Of a stretch of DNA of 64,000 nucleotides, positions 1-7,591 are shown piece after piece. This DNA comes from Kineococcus mangrovi (lineage in GTDB: Bacteria; Actinomycetota; Actinomycetes; Actinomycetales; Kineococcaceae). Made by a program: the position numbers and the translations under genes. Numbering within the stretch: the first letter of the stretch is position 1; the number at the start of each line of letters is the position of its first letter. The notes below the pieces were generated by a model. The model was given only the letters and a program-made list of their open reading frames with translations, did not search any database and was not told the DNA's origin. Location: the NCBI RefSeq assembly GCF_041320705.1, contig NZ_JBGGTQ010000005.1:186001-250000 (forward strand). The letters are read 5' to 3'.

Positions 1-9
1 CAGGATCAC
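1..9 (-). CDS. Start of a downstream gene, possibly a PIN-domain toxin (3 codons only)
   Basis: On the minus strand a GTG codon at 9-7 overlaps the TGA stop (8-6) of the antitoxin-like gene by 4 nt, and the visible codons GTG ATC CTG would read Met-Ile-Leu before the window ends. Translationally coupled 4-nt overlaps are the norm in this genome. Met-Ile-Leu is how many VapC PIN-domain toxins begin, and a toxin gene directly after a small ribbon-helix-helix-like gene is the usual toxin-antitoxin order. Only nine bases are visible, so the identity is inference. Confidence 0.25.
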
Positions 10-257
10 GCCCGGCGGGTGCTCACGAGGTCGGGGCCGTCCAGGTCGTGGGCGAGGGAGTCGAAGAGCTCGCGGTTCTGCGCGTAGACGGCGCGGGCGA
101 TGTCCTGCACGTCGGCGCGGTCGGCCTCGTCGGCCTGCTCCAGCAGCCGCTCGAACAGCCGCTGCCGCGAGAGGCCCGGGTGCCGCGCCTGCAGGCGCTC
201 CAGCATCGACCGGTGCGCGTCGTCCAGGCGCAGGGTGAAGGCGGACGTCGTCGACAT
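6..257 (-). CDS. Small ribbon-helix-helix-like DNA-binding protein, probable antitoxin
   Basis: An 83-residue protein whose N-terminus ([19 protein letters not shown]) has the alternating beta-strand plus helix pattern of CopG/VapB ribbon-helix-helix repressors, followed by a charged helical tail ([19 protein letters not shown]). I chose ATG at 257 over GTG at 272 because TACCGT (264-269 on the minus strand) lies 6 nt upstream, the spacing of a leaderless promoter. The start and -10 lie inside a 39-bp palindrome (256-294), which fits autoregulation. The stop overlaps the start of a further gene at the window edge. Family assignment is by pattern only; it could be an orphan regulator. Confidence 0.6.
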   Translation of the reverse strand: MSTTSAFTLRLDDAHRSMLERLQARHPGLSRQRLFERLLEQADEADRADVQDIARAVYAQNRELFDSLAHDLDGPDLVSTRRA

Positions 258-294
258 GACGTCACGGTACACCAGTGGTGCACGGTGACGTCAT
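256..294. promoter_or_regulatory. 39-bp imperfect palindrome, probable autoregulatory operator
   Basis: Arms ATGACGTCAC (256-265) and GTGACGTCAT (285-294) are perfectly complementary, and the interior CACCAGTGGTG is also symmetric about 275. The element covers the start codon, transcription start and -10 (TACCGT, 264-269, minus strand) of the antitoxin-like gene, so bound protein would block its own transcription. It ends 32 bp before the rpe -10 (326-331). Confidence 0.65.
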
Positions 295-338
295 CACCCG
301 TTCCGGTGGTGTCCGGGCCAGCCAGTACGGTCGGGGAC

Positions 339-1010
339 GTGCGCAGCGACCGAGGACCCCAGGTCAACCCCAGCATCCTGTCCGCCGACTTCGCGAACCT
401 GCAGGCCGAGCTGGCCCGCATCGCCACGGCCGACGCCGCCCACGTCGACGTCATGGACGGCCACTTCGTCCCCAACCTCACCCTCGGTCTGCCCGTCGTC
501 GAAGCGCTGCAGCGGGTCAGCCCGGTGCCGCTGGACTGCCACCTCATGATCGAGGACCCCGACCGCTGGGCCCCGGCGTACGCCGAGGCCGGCGCGGCGG
601 GCGTCACCTTCCACGCCGAGGCCGCGCGGGCCCCCGTGAAGCTGGCCCGCGACATCCGCGCCGCCGGGGGCCGGGCGGGCATCGCCCTGCGTCCGGCCAC
701 CCCCGTCGAGCCGTTCCTGGACCTGCTGCCGGAGTTCGACATGCTCCTCGTCATGACCGTCGAGCCCGGCTTCGGCGGCCAGGGGTTCCTCGACGTGACG
801 CTGCCGAAGATCCGCCGGGCGCGCGCGGCCATCGGTGACCTCGACGTGCGCCTGCAGGTCGACGGCGGGGTCTCGACCGCGACCGTCGAGCGCGCGGCCG
901 AGGCGGGCGCGGACGTCTTCGTCGCCGGGTCGGCCGTCTACGGCGCCGACGACGCGGCCGCGGCCATCGGCGAGCTGCGCGACCTCGCGGCGAGGGCCTG
1001 CGCCCACTGA
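339..1010 (+). CDS. rpe: Ribulose-phosphate 3-epimerase
   Basis: Interconverts D-ribulose 5-phosphate and D-xylulose 5-phosphate in the non-oxidative pentose-phosphate pathway, in the cytosol. The 223-residue protein is full length for this TIM-barrel family. It shows the family landmarks NPSILSADF, the metal-ligand segment [27 protein letters not shown] and the C-terminal QVDGG and GSAVYG phosphate-binding loops. Start GTG 339 is supported by TACGGT at 326-331, 7 nt upstream (leaderless arrangement). It precedes the riboflavin operon, as in many actinomycetes; its substrate ribulose 5-phosphate is also the RibB substrate, a plausible reason for the neighbourhood. Confidence 0.95.
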   Translation: MRSDRGPQVNPSILSADFANLQAELARIATADAAHVDVMDGHFVPNLTLGLPVVEALQRVSPVPLDCHLMIEDPDRWAPAYAEAGAAGVTFHAEAARAPVKLARDIRAAGGRAGIALRPATPVEPFLDLLPEFDMLLVMTVEPGFGGQGFLDVTLPKIRRARAAIGDLDVRLQVDGGVSTATVERAAEAGADVFVAGSAVYGADDAAAAIGELRDLAARACAH

Positions 1011-1097
1011 CCCGCGCCCACCGAGGTCGTCCCGGGCCGTGGGACGGGCCGTCGCGTGGCACACTGACGCCCACGAGCAAGACCGCACGACACGCGT

Positions 1098-1217
1098 GCT
1101 CCGGGGTCGGTGGAAGTCCGAACCGGCGGTGACAGTCCGCGAGCCCCCACCTCGGTGGGTGGTCGACCCGGTGGAACTCCGGGGCCGACGGTGAGAGTCC
1201 GGATGGGAGGCAGCGCG
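1098..1217 (+). promoter_or_regulatory. FMN riboswitch (RFN element)
   Basis: The conserved RFN blocks appear in order: GGGGTCGGTGGAAGTCCGAA (from 1103), ACCGGCGGTGACAGTCCGCG, the variable hairpin CCCCCACC..GGTGGG, GGTCGACCCGGTGGAACTCC, and CCGACGGTGAGAGTCCGGAT ending in GGGAGG near 1210. This class binds flavin mononucleotide and represses riboflavin synthesis when FMN is abundant. It lies in the leader of ribE-ribB-ribH. A weak -10-like CACACT sits around 1061. The expression platform is discussed in the next entry. Confidence 0.95.
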
Positions 1218-1540
1218 CGGCGTCGTCGCCGTGCGCCGTCGCGCCCCGTCCGGGGCCCGTCGTCGTGCGCCGACCTCGCCCCGTCGGCGGTCCCGCAGGC
1301 ACCTCGCGGTGCCGCCGGGACCTCCTCCTCCCCTCGCCCTCCCCGGGGTCCGCCCGGACGCCCTGGGAGGAGGGGACCGTGGACCACCCGAACGCCGTGC
1401 CACCCGTGCCACCCGTGCCCCCCGTGCCGGGCCCCGTGCGCGCCGACGTCCGCCCCAGCGACCGCGCCGGTCCCCTCAGCGCTGAGGAGCAGGCCGCACG
1501 AGGACCGCAGGACCACAGGACAGTTCGAGGAGGCAGGGTC
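1218..1540 (+). promoter_or_regulatory. Long ribE leader: riboswitch expression platform with a sequestered Shine-Dalgarno
   Basis: No separate gene is evident in these 323 nt. CCTCCTCCC (1324-1332) is perfectly complementary to GGGAGGAGG (1365-1373), with an inner GTCCG-CC-CGGAC hairpin (1349-1360). The right arm is a strong ribosome-binding site 5 nt before a GTG at 1379 that is in frame with ribE and not followed by a stop. This looks like a translational switch. A 9-nt repeat, four copies of CCGTGCCAC-like units (1395-1430), follows and would encode Val-Pro-Pro repeats in the ribE frame. A second good ribosome-binding site, GAGGAGG (1527-1533), precedes the conventional start at 1541. Confidence 0.6.
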
Positions 1541-2176
1541 GTGTTCACCGGGATCGTGGAGGAGATCGGCGAGGTCGTCGCCGTGGAGTTCGGTGCGGAG
1601 TCGGCGCGGTTGACCGTGCGCGGTCCCGTCGTCGTCTCCGACGCCGTGCACGGGGCGTCCATCGCCGTCGACGGGGTCTGCCTGACCGTCGTCGACCAGC
1701 CCGAACCGGGCGCCTTCACCGTGGACGTCATGCAGGAGTCGTTGCGCCGCAGCTCGCTGCACGACGTCGCTGCGGGGCGGAAGGTGAACCTGGAGCGCGC
1801 GATGGCCGCGCACGGGCGACTGGGCGGGCACATCGTCCAGGGCCACGTCGACGGCACCGGCACCATCGCGCGGCGGACACCGGGGGAGGCGTGGGAGGTC
1901 GTGCGCGTCGAGGTCCCGGCCGGCCTGGCCCGCTACGTCGTGGAGAAGGGGTCCATCACCGTCGACGGCACCTCGCTGACCGTCTCGGCCGTCAGCGAGC
2001 CGGCCGCGACCGGGCACTGGTTCGAGGTCTCCCTCATCCCCGCCACCCTCGAGCTCACCGTCCTGGGCGCCAAGCCCGTCGGGGCCACGGTCAACCTGGA
2101 GGTGGACGTGCTGGCCAAGTACGTCGAGCGGCTGCGCGCCTTCGAGCCCACCGCCGCGCTCGGGGGGCAGGCGTGA
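1541..2176 (+). CDS. ribE: Riboflavin synthase, alpha chain
   Basis: Dismutates two 6,7-dimethyl-8-ribityllumazine molecules to riboflavin and the pyrimidinedione, the last step of riboflavin synthesis. The 211-residue protein begins with the invariant MFTGIVEEIG and has the two tandem lumazine-binding barrels of the family (each with a GGHIVQGHVDG- or VDGTSLTV-type segment). GTG 1541 with GAGGAGG 7 nt upstream is the conserved start. An in-frame GTG at 1379 with its own strong ribosome-binding site would add 54 residues including VPPVPPVPPVP. First gene of the FMN-riboswitch operon; its stop overlaps ribB by 4 nt. Confidence 0.95.
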   Translation: MFTGIVEEIGEVVAVEFGAESARLTVRGPVVVSDAVHGASIAVDGVCLTVVDQPEPGAFTVDVMQESLRRSSLHDVAAGRKVNLERAMAAHGRLGGHIVQGHVDGTGTIARRTPGEAWEVVRVEVPAGLARYVVEKGSITVDGTSLTVSAVSEPAATGHWFEVSLIPATLELTVLGAKPVGATVNLEVDVLAKYVERLRAFEPTAALGGQA

Positions 2177-2805
2177 GCGTGACCACCGGCGCGAGCGTGG
2201 CCCGTGCGCTGGACGCCCTGCGCGCGGGGCGTCCCGTGCTCGTCACCGACGACGCCGACCGCGAGAACGAGGGCGACGCGGTCCTGGCCGCCGAGCTGGC
2301 GACGCCGGAGTGGATCGGGTGGACCGTCCGGCACACCTCGGGGATGCTCTGCGCGCCCATGACCGCCGAGCGGGCCGCCGCCCTCGCGCTGCCGCCCATG
2401 GTCGAGCGCAACGAGGACTCCCTGCGCACCGACTACACCGTCAGCTGCGACGCGGCGCTGGGCGTGACGACGGGGATCTCCGCGGCCGACCGCGCCCGCA
2501 CGGCGCGGGTGCTGGCCGACCCGGCCGCCACGGCGGGCGACCTCGTCCGCCCCGGGCACGTGTTCCCGCTGCGGGCCCGGCCCGGTGGCGTCCTGGAACG
2601 CCCCGGGCACACCGAGGCCGCGGTCGACCTGTGCCGGCTGGCGGGGCTCACCCCGGTCGGGATCATCGCCGAGCTCGTGGAGGACGAGGGGGCGATGTCA
2701 CGCTGGGACCAGATCGTCGCTCTGGGTGAACGGTTCGACCTGCCGGTGCTGACGATCGCGGAACTGCGGGCACACCTGTCCGCCGAGGGAGAGGAGAAGG
2801 CGTGA
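2173..2805 (+). CDS. ribB: 3,4-dihydroxy-2-butanone 4-phosphate synthase (stand-alone RibB)
   Basis: Converts ribulose 5-phosphate to formate and 3,4-dihydroxy-2-butanone 4-phosphate, the four-carbon precursor of lumazine. Visible motifs are the acidic metal site [21 protein letters not shown], the substrate loop [28 protein letters not shown] and [14 protein letters not shown]. At 210 residues it is the single-domain form: the GTP cyclohydrolase II half found in the RibBA fusion of many actinobacteria is absent, so that activity must be encoded elsewhere. GTG 2173 overlaps the ribE stop, and the end overlaps ribH by 4 nt, so the three genes are translationally coupled. Confidence 0.95.
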   Translation: MSVTTGASVARALDALRAGRPVLVTDDADRENEGDAVLAAELATPEWIGWTVRHTSGMLCAPMTAERAAALALPPMVERNEDSLRTDYTVSCDAALGVTTGISAADRARTARVLADPAATAGDLVRPGHVFPLRARPGGVLERPGHTEAAVDLCRLAGLTPVGIIAELVEDEGAMSRWDQIVALGERFDLPVLTIAELRAHLSAEGEEKA

Positions 2806-3287
2806 GCGGGGACGGGAGTCCGGAGATCACGGTCGACGGTAGCGGCCTGCGGGTCGCGGTGGTCGCGGCGCGCTGGCACCACGAGGTCATGGACGGCCTG
2901 CTGGCGGGCGCGCGGCGCGCGTTGGAGGCCTCGGGCGTCACCGACGTCGTCGAGGTGCGCGTCCCGGGGGCCTTCGAGCTGCCCGTGGCCGCCGCCCGCC
3001 TGGCCCGGCAGGGCGTCGACGCCGTCGTCACCCTCGGGGTCGTCATCCGGGGCGGCACCCCGCACTTCGAGTACGTGTGCGACGCCGCCACCCAGGGGCT
3101 GACCCAGGTCGCGGTCACGACGGGGGTGCCGATCGGGTTCGGCGTCCTCACCGTCGACACCGAGGCGCAGGCGCTGCACCGCGCCGGTCTGCGCGGCTCG
3201 CGCGAGGACAAGGGCGCCGAAGCCGTGCTCGCCGCCCTGGAGACGGTCGTCGCGCTGCGCGAGGTCGCACCCCCGCCCCCGGGCTGA
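2802..3287 (+). CDS. ribH: 6,7-dimethyl-8-ribityllumazine synthase
   Basis: Condenses the RibB product with the ribitylamino-pyrimidine to give 6,7-dimethyl-8-ribityllumazine, the RibE substrate. The protein is 161 residues, normal for the shell-forming lumazine synthase family. It shows [14 protein letters not shown], the substrate segment [11 protein letters not shown] and the catalytic-histidine segment [20 protein letters not shown], then [10 protein letters not shown]. The GTG overlaps the ribB stop by 4 nt. It ends the operon, with a perfect 12-bp hairpin 21 nt downstream. No ribD lies in the cluster. Confidence 0.95.
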   Translation: MSGDGSPEITVDGSGLRVAVVAARWHHEVMDGLLAGARRALEASGVTDVVEVRVPGAFELPVAAARLARQGVDAVVTLGVVIRGGTPHFEYVCDAATQGLTQVAVTTGVPIGFGVLTVDTEAQALHRAGLRGSREDKGAEAVLAALETVVALREVAPPPPG

Positions 3288-3308
3288 GCCGACGTCCCAC
3301 CGGAGCCG

Positions 3309-3336
3309 GGTGGTCGGGCGGGCGCGCCCGACCACC
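3309..3336 (+). terminator. Hairpin ending the rib operon and abutting the hisE promoter
   Basis: GGTGGTCGGGCG (3309-3320) and CGCCCGACCACC (3325-3336) form a perfect 12-bp stem with a GGCG loop. No T tract follows; instead the stem touches TAGACT (3337-3342), the likely hisE -10 box, so the same DNA is probably a terminator for ribH and the upstream part of the hisE promoter. Confidence 0.65.
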
Positions 3337-3350
3337 TAGACTCCGTGCCC

Positions 3351-3614
3351 GTGAAGAGCTTCGACGCCCTGTTCGCCGAACTGAGCGACAAGGCGCTGAC
3401 CCGGCCCGAGGGCTCGGGGACGGTGCGGGAACTGGACGCCGGCGTCCACGCCATCGGCAAGAAGGTCGTCGAGGAGGCGGCCGAGGTGTGGATGGCCGCG
3501 GAGCACGAGGGCGGGGAGCGGACCGCCGAGGAGATCTCGCAGCTGCTGTACCACCTGCAGGTGCTGATGATCGCCCGCGGACTGACCCTCGACGACGTGT
3601 ACGCCCACCTCTAG
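3351..3614 (+). CDS. hisE: Phosphoribosyl-ATP pyrophosphatase
   Basis: Hydrolyses phosphoribosyl-ATP to phosphoribosyl-AMP and pyrophosphate, step two of histidine synthesis. The 87-residue all-alpha MazG-like protein has the family pattern LFAEL..KA, the metal-binding [12 protein letters not shown] helix and [17 protein letters not shown] 3351 is preferred over GTG 3345 because TAGACT ends 8 nt upstream, leaving a leaderless spacing; the 3345 start would add Met-Pro. The monofunctional HisE here pairs with the separate hisI at 8307. hisG follows after 12 nt. Confidence 0.93.
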   Translation: MKSFDALFAELSDKALTRPEGSGTVRELDAGVHAIGKKVVEEAAEVWMAAEHEGGERTAEEISQLLYHLQVLMIARGLTLDDVYAHL

Positions 3615-3626
3615 GAGCTCCACCCG

Positions 3627-4472
3627 ATGTTGCGCATCGCCGTCCCCAACAAGGGGTCCCTGTCCGAGGCCGCCTCCGCCATGCTGCGCGAGGCCGGCTA
3701 CAACCAGCGGCGCGAGGCCAAGGAACTCATCCTCGACGACCCGGACAACTCCGCCCAGTTCGTCTTCCTGCGCCCGCGCGACATCGCGCTGTACGTCGGC
3801 TCCGGGACGCTGGACGCCGGCATCACCGGCCGCGACCTGCTGCTGGACTCCCGCGCCCCGGCCGACGAGGTCCTGCCCCTCGGCTTCGCCCGCAGCACCT
3901 TCCGCTTCGCCGGGCGCCCCGGTGCGGCCGCGGGGGTCCGCGACCTCGAGGGCCGGCGGATCGCCACCAGCTACTCCGGTCTGCTGGCCGGGCACCTGGC
4001 CGAGCACGGCGTGACCGCCGACGTCGTCCACCTCGACGGAGCGGTCGAGACCGCCGTGGCGCTCGGCATCGCCGACGTCATCGCCGACGTCGTGGAGACC
4101 GGCACCACGCTGCGCGCGGCCGGGCTGGAGATCTTCGGTGAGCCCATCATGCGCTCGGAGGCCACGCTCGTGCGCCGTGCCGGCGCCCCGGCCGACCCCG
4201 CCGTCGACGTCCTCGTCCGCCGGCTGCAGGGCGTCCTGGTCGCCCGCCAGTACGTCATGGTCGACTACGACTGCCCGAAGGCGATCGTCGAGCAGGCCTG
4301 CGCCATCACCCCCGGTCTGCAGTCCCCGACGGTCTCGCCGCTGGCCGGCCCCGACTGGGTCGCCGTGCGGGCCATGGTCAAGAGCTCGGAGACCAACCGC
4401 GTCATGGACGAGCTGTACGAGCTCGGGGCGCGGGCGATCCTCGTCACGAGCATCCACGCGTGCCGCCTGTGA
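3627..4472 (+). CDS. hisG: ATP phosphoribosyltransferase, long form
   Basis: Catalyses the first committed step of histidine synthesis, joining ATP and PRPP. At 281 residues it is the long, homohexameric form with a C-terminal ACT-like regulatory domain (residues about 205-281, ending MVKSSETNRVMDELYELGA..ILVTSIHACRL), which gives feedback inhibition by histidine and needs no HisZ. N-terminal landmarks are MLRIAVPNKGSLSE, GITGRDLL and the PRPP loop DVVETGTTLRAAGL. A GGAG ribosome-binding site precedes the ATG. The end overlaps the next gene by 4 nt. Confidence 0.95.
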   Translation: MLRIAVPNKGSLSEAASAMLREAGYNQRREAKELILDDPDNSAQFVFLRPRDIALYVGSGTLDAGITGRDLLLDSRAPADEVLPLGFARSTFRFAGRPGAAAGVRDLEGRRIATSYSGLLAGHLAEHGVTADVVHLDGAVETAVALGIADVIADVVETGTTLRAAGLEIFGEPIMRSEATLVRRAGAPADPAVDVLVRRLQGVLVARQYVMVDYDCPKAIVEQACAITPGLQSPTVSPLAGPDWVAVRAMVKSSETNRVMDELYELGARAILVTSIHACRL

Positions 4473-4915
4473 CCGCTGGGCCCGTCTCCGACAAGCCGTT
4501 CCGGCCCCGGCGCGCCCGCGTCGTCGGCCTGGGCTTCGCGGTCGCGATCCTCCTCGTCATGGTGGGGATGTCGATCGGGCTGTCCCTGGCCCCGGAGTCG
4601 GGCTGGACGGGGCAGGACACGGTCTCGGCGCTCGTCTTCGGCGTCGTCGTCTCCGCCGGGCTCGTGCGCCTGGTCACCGTCAACGCGCGGGTCACCGGCA
4701 CCGCGCTCGTGGTGCGCAACGTCGTCTTCACCCGTGAGGTCGAGTGGGGCGCGGTCGTCGCCGTCCGCTTCGGCGGTGCCGACCCCTGGCTGACCCTCGA
4801 CCTCGACGACGGGGACAACCTCGCCGTCATGGCCGTCCAGCGCGCCGACGGCGAGCACGCCCGCGCCGAGGCCCTGCGGCTCGCCCGGCTCGTGGAGGAC
4901 CGCGCACCCCGCTAG
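4469..4915 (+). CDS. PH-domain membrane protein of the hisG-linked actinobacterial family
   Basis: A 148-residue protein with two hydrophobic segments (roughly residues 20-40 and 53-70 from this start) followed by a bacterial PH-like domain (VTGTALVVRNVVFTREVEW..VVAVRFGGADPWLTLDLDDG). Proteins of this type commonly follow hisG in actinobacteria; no biochemical role is known to me. I chose GTG 4469, which gives a GTGA overlap with the hisG stop, over GTG 4460, which adds three residues. Its stop TAG shares the bases CTAG (4912-4915) with the stop of the convergent gene, so the two coding regions overlap tail to tail. Confidence 0.75.
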   Translation: MTAGPVSDKPFRPRRARVVGLGFAVAILLVMVGMSIGLSLAPESGWTGQDTVSALVFGVVVSAGLVRLVTVNARVTGTALVVRNVVFTREVEWGAVVAVRFGGADPWLTLDLDDGDNLAVMAVQRADGEHARAEALRLARLVEDRAPR

Positions 4916-5490
4916 GTGCACCCGGCCCGGGTGGCCGCGTCGTCGGTGCCCGCGTCGTCGGTGGCCACGCTCAGGTCGGGACGCAACGGCCTGCGGGAGA
5001 ACAGCTCGTCCTCTTGAGCGGCCCACCGACCCCAGTGCGGGGCGTACGCCTGCCCGTCCCGCGCCAGGGCTCGCGCCCGGCGCACGGCGGGGTCGGCGGT
5101 CAGCTCCACGAGCAGGTCGACGCCCCCGGCGCACCCCGCCCCCACGCCCTCGACGACGAGCAGCCCCGACGTCGGCCACGTCACCGTCCCCGCGTAGGTG
5201 CCCCGCTGCCAGTCCCAGACCGGCTGGCGGACGACCCGCCCGCCGCGCAGCTGCGCCAGCAGCTCACCCAGCAGATCGACGGCCGCGGCCAGCCCGTCCC
5301 ACCCGGGGTACAGGTCGTCCATGTGCGCCACGACGGCACCCGTGCGCCTGGCCAGGACGGCGGCCAGGTCCGTCTTGCCGGTCCCGGACCGCCCGTCCAC
5401 CGCGAGGACCGGGGGACCGGCCGGCGGGGGCGCGACCCGCGCCAGCGCGGCCAGGACGCGGTCGGCGAGCGCCTGCGCGCTCACCCGCAC
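4912..5490 (-). CDS. P-loop kinase-like ATPase (uridine-kinase-like)
   Basis: A 192-residue P-loop protein. VLAVDGRSGTGKT (about residues 28-40) is a Walker A motif, HMDDLYPGWDGL resembles the substrate-binding HxDDxY segment of uridine and related small-molecule kinases, and LLVVEGVGAGC is in the Walker B-like position. It is best described as an ATP-binding kinase-like protein whose substrate cannot be told from sequence. The start is GTG 5490, with GTG 5484 as an alternative. It lies 19 nt downstream of the Eis-like gene on the same strand and is probably co-transcribed with it. The end overlaps the convergent PH-domain gene by 4 nt. Confidence 0.7.
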   Translation of the reverse strand: MRVSAQALADRVLAALARVAPPPAGPPVLAVDGRSGTGKTDLAAVLARRTGAVVAHMDDLYPGWDGLAAAVDLLGELLAQLRGGRVVRQPVWDWQRGTYAGTVTWPTSGLLVVEGVGAGCAGGVDLLVELTADPAVRRARALARDGQAYAPHWGRWAAQEDELFSRRPLRPDLSVATDDAGTDDAATRAGCT

Positions 5491-5509
5491 CCCACCGGCA
5501 CCGACCCGG

Positions 5510-6793
5510 TCAGAACCAGGTGGGGCACCACGGCTGCTCCGGCGCGGCCATGAGGGTCTCCAGCGTCCACGCGGCCGCGGGGGTCGCCGCGATGCGCCCC
5601 GCCCGCCGCAGCGCCACCGCCGACGTCCCCCCGAGCAGCAGCGAGCCGAGCTCGCCGACCGGCAGGACGACGTCGGGCTCGGCGTCCGTCGTCGTGACCT
5701 CGGCGCACACCCAGCCGTCGGCGCCGCAGCGCTGCGGGGCCACGTGCAGCCGCACGTTCGCCCCGGCCAGGCCGAGGGGGTCCTCCACGCGCAGCACGAG
5801 GGTGCCGCACCCCAGGTAGCGGCGGGCGGCCAGCGCCCCGGGCACGTCGAGCACCCGCAGCCACAGGAAGTCGTCGACCGGGCCGGTCTGCACCGCCCGC
5901 GGATCCACCAGCAGGTGCGGCAGCAGCTCGTCGACGGGCCGGTCCGCGGCCCGGGTCACCCGGACCAGGTCGATGGAGGCGGTGAACTCCCACAGCGCGC
6001 GGTAGGCCGCCGGGGTCGTCGCGGTGAGGTCGCGCAGGTGCACCGTGCCGTTCGGGACGCGACCCACCGCGTCGTCGGTGACGTCGTACGCCGCGTACCC
6101 GTCGGGGGTCCCGTCCGCGTCCCGGTGCAGGACGGCGTGCCCCCGTGGGCCGAGCCAGCGCCCCTCGCCCCGCCGGCCGGCGGCCTCCCACCACGTCGCG
6201 TCGCGCAGCAGACCCCCGGGGCGAGCGCGCCGCGCCGCGTCGTGGACGGCGGCCAGCTCGTCGGTGCGACCGGGCGGGACGAACTCCAGCGACCCCGTCG
6301 CCGCGGGGGCGTCCGGGCGGAAGGCGAGGCGGGCGTTGTCGACGACGAGGCTCGTGGCCCGGGTCGCGGCGCCGAACCCGAACCGGCCGTAGATGGGGGC
6401 CTCCAGGGCGATGAGCGCCGCGAACGCGTGACCGGCCTCGCGGGCGCGGTCGAGGTCGGCGGTCAGCATCCGCGACAGCAGTCCCCGGCGCCGGTGCGTG
6501 GGCAGCACCGTCGCCGTCGAGATCGCGTCCACCCCCACGGGCCCGGCGCCCGGCAGCGTCAGCTCGGAGTCGAACGAGCGCAGGGTCGCCACGACCCGGT
6601 CCTCACCGGCCACGGTGTCCCGCACCGCCGTCAGGCGGTGGCCGCGCACCTCGTGCTGGCGGTCCTCGAGGGCCTGCGGGGTCGGTGCCGGCTGCAGGAA
6701 CGACGTCCGGCTCGGCACCGACCAGGCCCGCAGGGCCTCGCGGTCCTCGGGGTCGACCTGCACCACGCTGACGTCCATCACCCTGTCCGGCAC
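5510..6793 (-). CDS. Eis-like GNAT N-acetyltransferase
   Basis: A 427-residue protein of the Eis family: two GNAT-type folds plus an SCP2-like C-terminal domain. The acetyl-CoA loop [14 protein letters not shown] is at about 96-109. [10 protein letters not shown] follows at about 132-141; its Tyr matches the proposed general acid of mycobacterial Eis. The chain ends in EQPWCPTWF; a C-terminal Phe whose carboxylate acts as base is typical of Eis. Eis proteins acetylate multiple amines of aminoglycosides and other substrates; the target here is unknown. GTG 6793 is supported by TACCGT 7 nt upstream, shared palindromically with the hisF promoter; ATG 6778 is the alternative. Inserted between histidine genes. 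Confidence 0.85.
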   Translation of the reverse strand: MPDRVMDVSVVQVDPEDREALRAWSVPSRTSFLQPAPTPQALEDRQHEVRGHRLTAVRDTVAGEDRVVATLRSFDSELTLPGAGPVGVDAISTATVLPTHRRRGLLSRMLTADLDRAREAGHAFAALIALEAPIYGRFGFGAATRATSLVVDNARLAFRPDAPAATGSLEFVPPGRTDELAAVHDAARRARPGGLLRDATWWEAAGRRGEGRWLGPRGHAVLHRDADGTPDGYAAYDVTDDAVGRVPNGTVHLRDLTATTPAAYRALWEFTASIDLVRVTRAADRPVDELLPHLLVDPRAVQTGPVDDFLWLRVLDVPGALAARRYLGCGTLVLRVEDPLGLAGANVRLHVAPQRCGADGWVCAEVTTTDAEPDVVLPVGELGSLLLGGTSAVALRRAGRIAATPAAAWTLETLMAAPEQPWCPTWF

Positions 6794-6816
6794 GGCTGCG
6801 ACGGTACCGTTCCCCC
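6794..6816. promoter_or_regulatory. Bidirectional leaderless promoter with a palindromic -10
   Basis: Only 23 bp separate the divergent Eis-like gene and hisF. The central ACGGTACCGT (6801-6810) is a perfect palindrome that supplies TACCGT on both strands: 6 nt before the hisF GTG at 6817 and 7 nt before the Eis-like GTG at 6793. Both spacings fit leaderless transcripts, so one core element appears to drive both genes. Confidence 0.6.
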
Positions 6817-7590
6817 GTGAGCGTCGCCGTCCGTGTCATCCCCTGCCTCGACGTCGACGCCGGCCGCGTCGTCAAGGGCGTCAACTTCACCGACCTGCGC
6901 GACGCGGGCGACCCGGTGGAGCTCGCCCGCCGCTACGACGAGCAGGGTGCCGACGAGCTGACCTTCCTCGACGTCACCGCCTCCTCCGGCTCGCGGGAGA
7001 CGACGTACGACGTCGTCCGGCGCACCGCCGAGCAGGTCTTCATCCCCCTCACCGTCGGCGGTGGCGTCCGCGCCGTCGCCGACGTCGAGAAGCTGCTGCG
7101 CGCCGGCGCCGACAAGGTCGGCGTCAACACCGCGGCCATCGCCCGGCCCGAGCTCATCACCGAGATCGCCGAGCGCTTCGGCGCCCAGGTGCTCGTCCTG
7201 TCCGTCGACGCCCGCCGCACCTCGCCGGGGGAGCCGGCCACCGCGTCCGGCTACGAGGTCACCACCCACGGCGGCCGCCGCGGCACCGGCCTGGACGCGG
7301 TCGAGTGGGCCGCCCGCGCCGCCGAGCTCGGTGCGGGGGAGATCCTGCTGAACTCCATGGACGCCGACGGCACCGAGCAGGGCTTCGACCTCCAGATGCT
7401 CACCGAGGTCCGCGCCCGCGTCACCGTCCCGCTCGTGGCCAGCGGCGGGGCCGGCGCGGTGGAGCACTTCCCGCCCGCCGTCGCCGCCGGCGCCGACGCC
7501 GTCCTGGCCGCCAGCGTCTTCCACTTCGGCCGGCTGACCGTCGGGGACGTCAAGGACGCCCTGCGCGCGGACGGCGCCCCCGTCCGCTGA
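6817..7590 (+). CDS. hisF: Imidazole glycerol phosphate synthase, cyclase subunit
   Basis: With HisH it converts PRFAR and glutamine-derived ammonia to imidazole glycerol phosphate and AICAR. The 257-residue (beta/alpha)8 barrel carries the catalytic Asp in [15 protein letters not shown] (Asp12) and a second in LSVDARR. Phosphate loops [21 protein letters not shown] and [12 protein letters not shown] are present, as are the gating segments NTAAIARP and [15 protein letters not shown]. Start GTG 6817 follows TACCGT by 6 nt. hisH and hisA, its usual neighbours, are not in the window. The stop is 1 nt from the convergent gene. Confidence 0.95.
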   Translation: MSVAVRVIPCLDVDAGRVVKGVNFTDLRDAGDPVELARRYDEQGADELTFLDVTASSGSRETTYDVVRRTAEQVFIPLTVGGGVRAVADVEKLLRAGADKVGVNTAAIARPELITEIAERFGAQVLVLSVDARRTSPGEPATASGYEVTTHGGRRGTGLDAVEWAARAAELGAGEILLNSMDADGTEQGFDLQMLTEVRARVTVPLVASGGAGAVEHFPPAVAAGADAVLAASVFHFGRLTVGDVKDALRADGAPVR

Positions 7591-7591
7591 G

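Noticed and set aside
48-338. Longer N-terminus for rpe
   Set aside because: The upstream codons overlap the divergent antitoxin-like gene and its palindrome; the family N-terminus and the leaderless -10 both point to GTG 339.
1395-1430. Four 9-nt tandem repeats as a CRISPR-like or mobile element feature
   Set aside because: Units are far too short and contiguous; they are better read as Val-Pro-Pro codon repeats or simple sequence in the ribE leader.
4912-5490. Naming the kinase-like gene udk (uridine kinase)
   Set aside because: Walker A and the HxDDxY-like segment are shared by several small-molecule kinases; the sequence alone does not fix the substrate.
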